Of a DNA stretch of 18,568 bases, positions 15,568 through 18,568 are shown piece after piece (positions within the stretch are counted from its first letter, which is position 1; every line of letters starts with the position of its first letter). The notes under the pieces are model-generated. The model was not told the DNA's origin and made no database searches. It was given only the letters and a program-made list of their open reading frames with translations. The stretch is from Desulfuromonas sp. GTDB taxonomy: Bacteria > Desulfobacterota > Desulfuromonadia > Desulfuromonadales > SZUA-401. The stretch is from contig PKUI01000075.1 in the NCBI GenBank assembly GCA_002869605.1, positions 1-18,568 of the forward strand, read 5' to 3'. A program made the translations under genes and the position numbers.

Positions 15568-17979
15568 ATGGACGACCGACCTGACATAATGGCATCTCAA
15601 CAATCTGTCCCCACGCGATATCCCGTACTTCCTCTACGGGATATTGTTATCTTTCCGCATATGGTCATCCCCCTCTTCGTTGGGCGGCCGAAGTCCATCA
15701 AGGCTCTTGAGCTGGCGATGGATACGGATAAGACCATCTTTCTGGCGACACAAAAAGATCCCAAGCTCGATGATCCGTTGGCGGAGGATCTTTACGCCGT
15801 GGGTACGCTGGGGAAGGTTGTCCAGCTTCTACGCCTACCTGACGGAACGGTCAAGGCCCTGATCGAAGGGGAGACCCGTGCGCACCTTGAAACGTTTCAC
15901 GTTGAAGACGAAGCGCTCTTTGCCGAGGTAGACCTCCTCGAGCCGCAGGAAGTCGCTACGCCCGAGGCGGAGGCCCTGGTTCGCAGTGTGCGAGAGGCCT
16001 TCGAAGCCTATGTGCGTCTGAGTAAGAAGCTTCCTGCCGAGATCGTGGACACGATCAATAACCAGTCTGAACCTTCACGGATCGCGGATGGTATTGCAGC
16101 GCAGATCAATATCGATATCGAGACCAAACAGGAAATCCTGGCGGTTCTCGATGTACGGGAACGCCTTGAAAACCTGCTTTCCGTGTTGACGCGCGAAGTC
16201 GAGATTCTCGAGATTGAACAGAAAATTCGCAGTCGCGTCAAGAATCAGATGGAACGTAGTCAGAAGGAGTATTATCTCAACGAGCAGATGCGCGCCATTC
16301 AGAAGGAGCTCGGAGAGAAGGATGAGTTTAAGCAGGAGTTGCGCGAGCTCGAGGAAAACATCAAGAAAAAGCGCATGAGCAAGGAGGCGACGGAAAAGGC
16401 CTTCAGTGAATTGCGCAAGCTTAAGATGATGTCGCCCATGTCTGCCGAGGCTACTGTGGTGCGCAATTACCTCGAGTGGTTGACGGCGCTCCCCTGGAAA
16501 AAACGCACCAAGGACCGTCTTGACCTGAGCTATGCCGAAGAGGTGCTTGAGGCGGATCATTACGGCCTGGAGAAGGTCAAGGAACGCATCCTCGAGTACT
16601 TGGCGGTTCAGTCGCTGGTTAAGAAGCTCAAGGGCCCGATTTTATGCCTGGTGGGTCCGCCAGGGGTCGGCAAGACCTCCCTGGGGCGGTCGATTGCAAA
16701 GGCCCTGGGCCGGAATTTCATACGGTTTTCTCTGGGCGGGGTTCGCGACGAGGCCGAAATACGCGGTCATCGTCGGACGTATATCGGTGCCATGCCGGGT
16801 AAAATTATCCAGAGCGTGCGTAAGGCGGCCTCGCAGAACCCGTTGTTGATGCTGGACGAGATCGATAAGATGAGCACCGATTTTCGTGGTGACCCGTCAT
16901 CGGCCTTGCTTGAAGTACTGGATCCTGAGCAGAATGCGGCCTTCGGTGACCATTTCCTCGATGTTGATTACGACCTTTCCGAGGTGATGTTTATCGCGAC
17001 GGCTAATACGTTACACTCCATTCCTCGACCTCTGCTTGATCGTATGGAGATCATTCGCATCGAAGGTTATACCGAGGAGGAGAAGCTCAACATCGCCAAG
17101 CGCTATCTTGTTCCTAAACAATTGGAGGGACACGGACTTTCGCCCGACAAGGTCACCTTGTCTGACGCCTCCCTGATGGAAGTTGTACGTCACTACACGC
17201 GCGAAGCCGGGGTGCGTAGCCTTGAGCGCGAAGTGGCCAATATCTGTCGCAAGGTTGCGCGAGAGGTAGTCTTGGCTAAGGACAAGAACAAGGCTTACCG
17301 GATAACTCCCAAGGCCGTCAGGAAGCACCTTGGAGTGCCTCCTTATCGCCACGGTGAACGTGAAGAGGGTAGGGTCGGTTTAACGACCGGTCTGGCCTGG
17401 ACCGAGGTTGGCGGAGAGCTTCTCACCATTGAGGTGACGGTGGTTCCAGGGCAGGGGAAACTTACGGTTACTGGGAAGTTGGGTGAAGTGATGCGCGAAT
17501 CAGCGCAGGCCGCGCTGAGCTATGTCCGTTCGCGCTGGGAAGAGCTGGGGCTGGAAAAGGATTTTTATCGCCATCTGGATATCCATATTCATGTGCCCGA
17601 GGGTGCTATCCCGAAGGATGGGCCTTCTGCCGGGATAACAATGGCCACAGCACTAGCTTCTGCTTTGACCGGGCAGGTGGTCGATGGAGACCTCGCCATG
17701 ACTGGGGAAATAACCTTGCGTGGTAGAGTGCTGCCGATTGGTGGCTTGAAGGAGAAATTACTTGCCGCGCGCCGGGCAGGAATCCGTCGGGTGCTAATTC
17801 CAGAGGATAATGTCAAAAATCTCGAAGAAGTGCCGTCGCAGATTTTAAAATCACTGGATGTACAAGCCGTTTCTCATATGGATCAGGTACTGTCGTTTGC
17901 ACTTCAGCCCGAGGTAATGATCGAGGGGGGGAGTGGACACATTTCTGATGCCGATACATCGGAGCCTTTGCGGCATTAA
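15568..17979 (+). CDS. lon: ATP-dependent protease La (Lon)
   Basis: The 803-residue protein has the standard LonA layout. The N-terminal substrate domain (about 16-210) begins [13 protein letters not shown], a coiled-coil linker follows, and the AAA+ domain has Walker A GPPGVGKT (363-370) and Walker B LLMLDEID (426-433). The protease domain has catalytic Ser687 in PKDGPSAG and Lys730 in GGLKEK, the 43-residue spacing known from E. coli. Lon degrades misfolded and short-lived regulatory proteins. The ATG at 15568 has no clear SD; ATG 15589 is an alternative and would remove seven residues. The gap from clpX is 37 bases with no terminator. A 20-residue polar tail, including a G7-encoded Gly-Gly, follows the conserved domain. 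Confidence 0.98.
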   Translation: MDDRPDIMASQQSVPTRYPVLPLRDIVIFPHMVIPLFVGRPKSIKALELAMDTDKTIFLATQKDPKLDDPLAEDLYAVGTLGKVVQLLRLPDGTVKALIEGETRAHLETFHVEDEALFAEVDLLEPQEVATPEAEALVRSVREAFEAYVRLSKKLPAEIVDTINNQSEPSRIADGIAAQINIDIETKQEILAVLDVRERLENLLSVLTREVEILEIEQKIRSRVKNQMERSQKEYYLNEQMRAIQKELGEKDEFKQELRELEENIKKKRMSKEATEKAFSELRKLKMMSPMSAEATVVRNYLEWLTALPWKKRTKDRLDLSYAEEVLEADHYGLEKVKERILEYLAVQSLVKKLKGPILCLVGPPGVGKTSLGRSIAKALGRNFIRFSLGGVRDEAEIRGHRRTYIGAMPGKIIQSVRKAASQNPLLMLDEIDKMSTDFRGDPSSALLEVLDPEQNAAFGDHFLDVDYDLSEVMFIATANTLHSIPRPLLDRMEIIRIEGYTEEEKLNIAKRYLVPKQLEGHGLSPDKVTLSDASLMEVVRHYTREAGVRSLEREVANICRKVAREVVLAKDKNKAYRITPKAVRKHLGVPPYRHGEREEGRVGLTTGLAWTEVGGELLTIEVTVVPGQGKLTVTGKLGEVMRESAQAALSYVRSRWEELGLEKDFYRHLDIHIHVPEGAIPKDGPSAGITMATALASALTGQVVDGDLAMTGEITLRGRVLPIGGLKEKLLAARRAGIRRVLIPEDNVKNLEEVPSQILKSLDVQAVSHMDQVLSFALQPEVMIEGGSGHISDADTSEPLRH

Positions 17980-18004
17980 AAGAGGTTTTAGAGCGAATTT
18001 TAGC

Positions 18005-18034
18005 TTGACACTTTTTTTAGCCGTCTGATATAAG
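18005..18034 (+). promoter_or_regulatory. Sigma70-type promoter of the HU gene
   Basis: TTGACA (18005-18010) and TATAAG (18029-18034) are 18 bases apart, 26 bases after lon ends. A T7 run fills part of the spacer. HU can therefore be expressed independently of the lon operon. Confidence 0.8.
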
Positions 18035-18068
18035 TTTTACCGGTTTTAAGCGGTTTTCACGGTTTTTT
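18035..18068 (+). repeat. Phased T-tracts and CGGTTTT repeats in the HU leader
   Basis: TTTT tracts begin at 18035, 18044, 18054 and 18063, spaced 9-10 bases apart, and CGGTTTT begins at 18041, 18051 and 18060. Such helical phasing predicts intrinsically curved DNA just downstream of the promoter. Confidence 0.6.
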
Positions 18069-18082
18069 AAATCTAATTACGT

Positions 18083-18087
18083 GGAGG
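18083..18087 (+). promoter_or_regulatory. Shine-Dalgarno sequence deciding the HU start
   Basis: GGAGG is seven bases before GTG 18095 but only one base before ATG 18089. The GTG start gives exactly 90 residues, the standard HU length. Confidence 0.82.
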
Positions 18088-18094
18088 TATGATT

Positions 18095-18367
18095 GTGACT
18101 AAAGCTGATCTGGTCAATGAGATTGCGGAGAGTGCAGGATTGAGCAAAGCTGATGCCGAAAAGGCACTGAAGGCCTTCACGGATTCCGTGACGAAAGCCC
18201 TTAAGGGTGGTGATAAAGTTGCTCTCGTTGGTTTTGGAACGTTTAGCGTTGGTTCCCGCGCTGCTCGTACCGGCAAGAACCCCCAGACGGGTGCGACCAT
18301 CAATATCCCCGCAGCCAAGGTTCCTAAGTTCAAGGCTGGCAAAGCACTCAAAGACGCCATCAACTAG
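18095..18367 (+). CDS. hup: DNA-binding protein HU (histone-like)
   Basis: The 90-residue protein starts at GTG as fixed by the SD. It begins [20 protein letters not shown] and has the HU/IHF signature [18 protein letters not shown] around residues 46-63. The DNA-contacting arm follows (about 53-76) with [14 protein letters not shown], including the Pro that kinks DNA. HU dimers bend and compact DNA with little sequence preference and assist replication, repair and transcription. The gene has its own promoter and a terminator, so it is probably monocistronic. The phased T-tracts in its leader could be a site for self-regulation. Confidence 0.97.
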   Translation: MTKADLVNEIAESAGLSKADAEKALKAFTDSVTKALKGGDKVALVGFGTFSVGSRAARTGKNPQTGATINIPAAKVPKFKAGKALKDAIN

Positions 18368-18392
18368 CGTTTAAGTGCATAGGTAGTTAAGG

Positions 18393-18423
18393 CGGCCGCG
18401 GATACGAGTCCGCGGCCGTTTAA
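18393..18423 (+). terminator. Terminator of the HU gene
   Basis: CGGCCGCGGA (18393-18402) pairs perfectly with TCCGCGGCCG (18409-18418) across a six-base loop. Only TTTAA follows, so the U-run is short, but the G+C stem is very strong and lies 25 bases after the stop. Confidence 0.7.
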
Positions 18424-18430
18424 GTCACTC

Positions 18431-18478
18431 ATAGGAAGCGGAAACAGGGATCCGCAAAAACCTTTTTCTGCTTCCTAT
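18431..18478 (+). other. Inverted repeat between hup and tRNA-Asp
   Basis: ATAGGAAGC (18431-18439) pairs with GCTTCCTAT (18470-18478), and a smaller GCGGA/TCCGC hairpin lies inside. A short TTT follows. It may be a second terminator or a processing signal for the tRNA. No clear promoter for tRNA-Asp is visible. Confidence 0.45.
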
Positions 18479-18490
18479 TTGTGTCTTTGC

Positions 18491-18567
18491 GGGGCTGTAG
18501 TAGAGTCGGTTACAACGCCGGCCTGTCACGCCGGAGGTCGCGGGTTCGAGTCCCGTCAGCCCCGCCA
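18491..18567 (+). tRNA. tRNA-Asp (anticodon GTC)
   Basis: A 77-base cloverleaf. Acceptor GGGGCTG pairs with CAGCCCC. The anticodon loop CTGTCAC within CCGGC/GCCGG gives GTC. The T-arm contains GGTTCGAGTCC, and CCA is encoded. In the D-stem, GTAG faces CAAC, leaving an A-A mismatch at the third pair (positions 12 and 23), where T-A is expected. Confidence 0.95.
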
Positions 18568-18568
18568 G

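Overview
The window looks like part of a chromosome from a Desulfuromonadales-type bacterium (Geobacter/Pelobacter/Desulfuromonas relatives), with G+C in the mid-50s by eye. I base this on gene order and protein style: a tRNA-Pro/Arg/His/Leu cluster followed by tig-clpP-clpX-lon-hup, a CHASE8-like hybrid histidine kinase, and GTG/TTG starts behind good Shine-Dalgarno (SD) sequences. I could not run a database search, so the placement is an inference.

Layout. 1-2693 (-) is an M16C (PreP/falcilysin-like) metalloprotease whose C-terminus lies beyond the left edge. 2824-3024 (-) is a small cold-shock protein with its own terminator. 3025-3464 is a 440-bp intergenic region. On the plus strand it carries a strong promoter with an inverted repeat, a transcript of about 68 nt ending at an intrinsic terminator (a candidate small RNA containing an anti-Shine-Dalgarno sequence), and then the kinase promoter. 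3465-5852 (+) is a membrane hybrid histidine kinase. 5945-8128 (+) is a membrane-anchored, LVIVD-like beta-propeller protein. It converges with 8125-10615 (-), a TonB-dependent outer-membrane receptor whose reading frame is broken by one base at a run of eight G. 10818-11513 (+) is a divergent TonB-like energy transducer. 11667-12194 holds four tRNAs (Pro, Arg, His, Leu) with an internal promoter and an elaborate terminator-like structure. 12277-17979 (+) holds trigger factor, ClpP, ClpX and Lon. 18095-18367 (+) is HU, with its own promoter and terminator, and tRNA-Asp closes the window.

How the parts work together. The right half is a housekeeping protein-quality-control block: folding on the ribosome (trigger factor), regulated proteolysis (ClpXP, Lon) and the nucleoid protein HU. 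The middle is accessory envelope biology. TonB and the receptor form a divergent import pair, and a periplasmic beta-propeller and a sensor kinase lie beside them.

The points most worth following are the G8 frameshift in the receptor (phase variation, decay or sequencing error), the candidate small RNA at about 3319-3386, the basic lysine/alanine tail on trigger factor, and the helically phased T-tracts at the hup promoter. I saw no CRISPR array, insertion sequence, prophage gene or rRNA.
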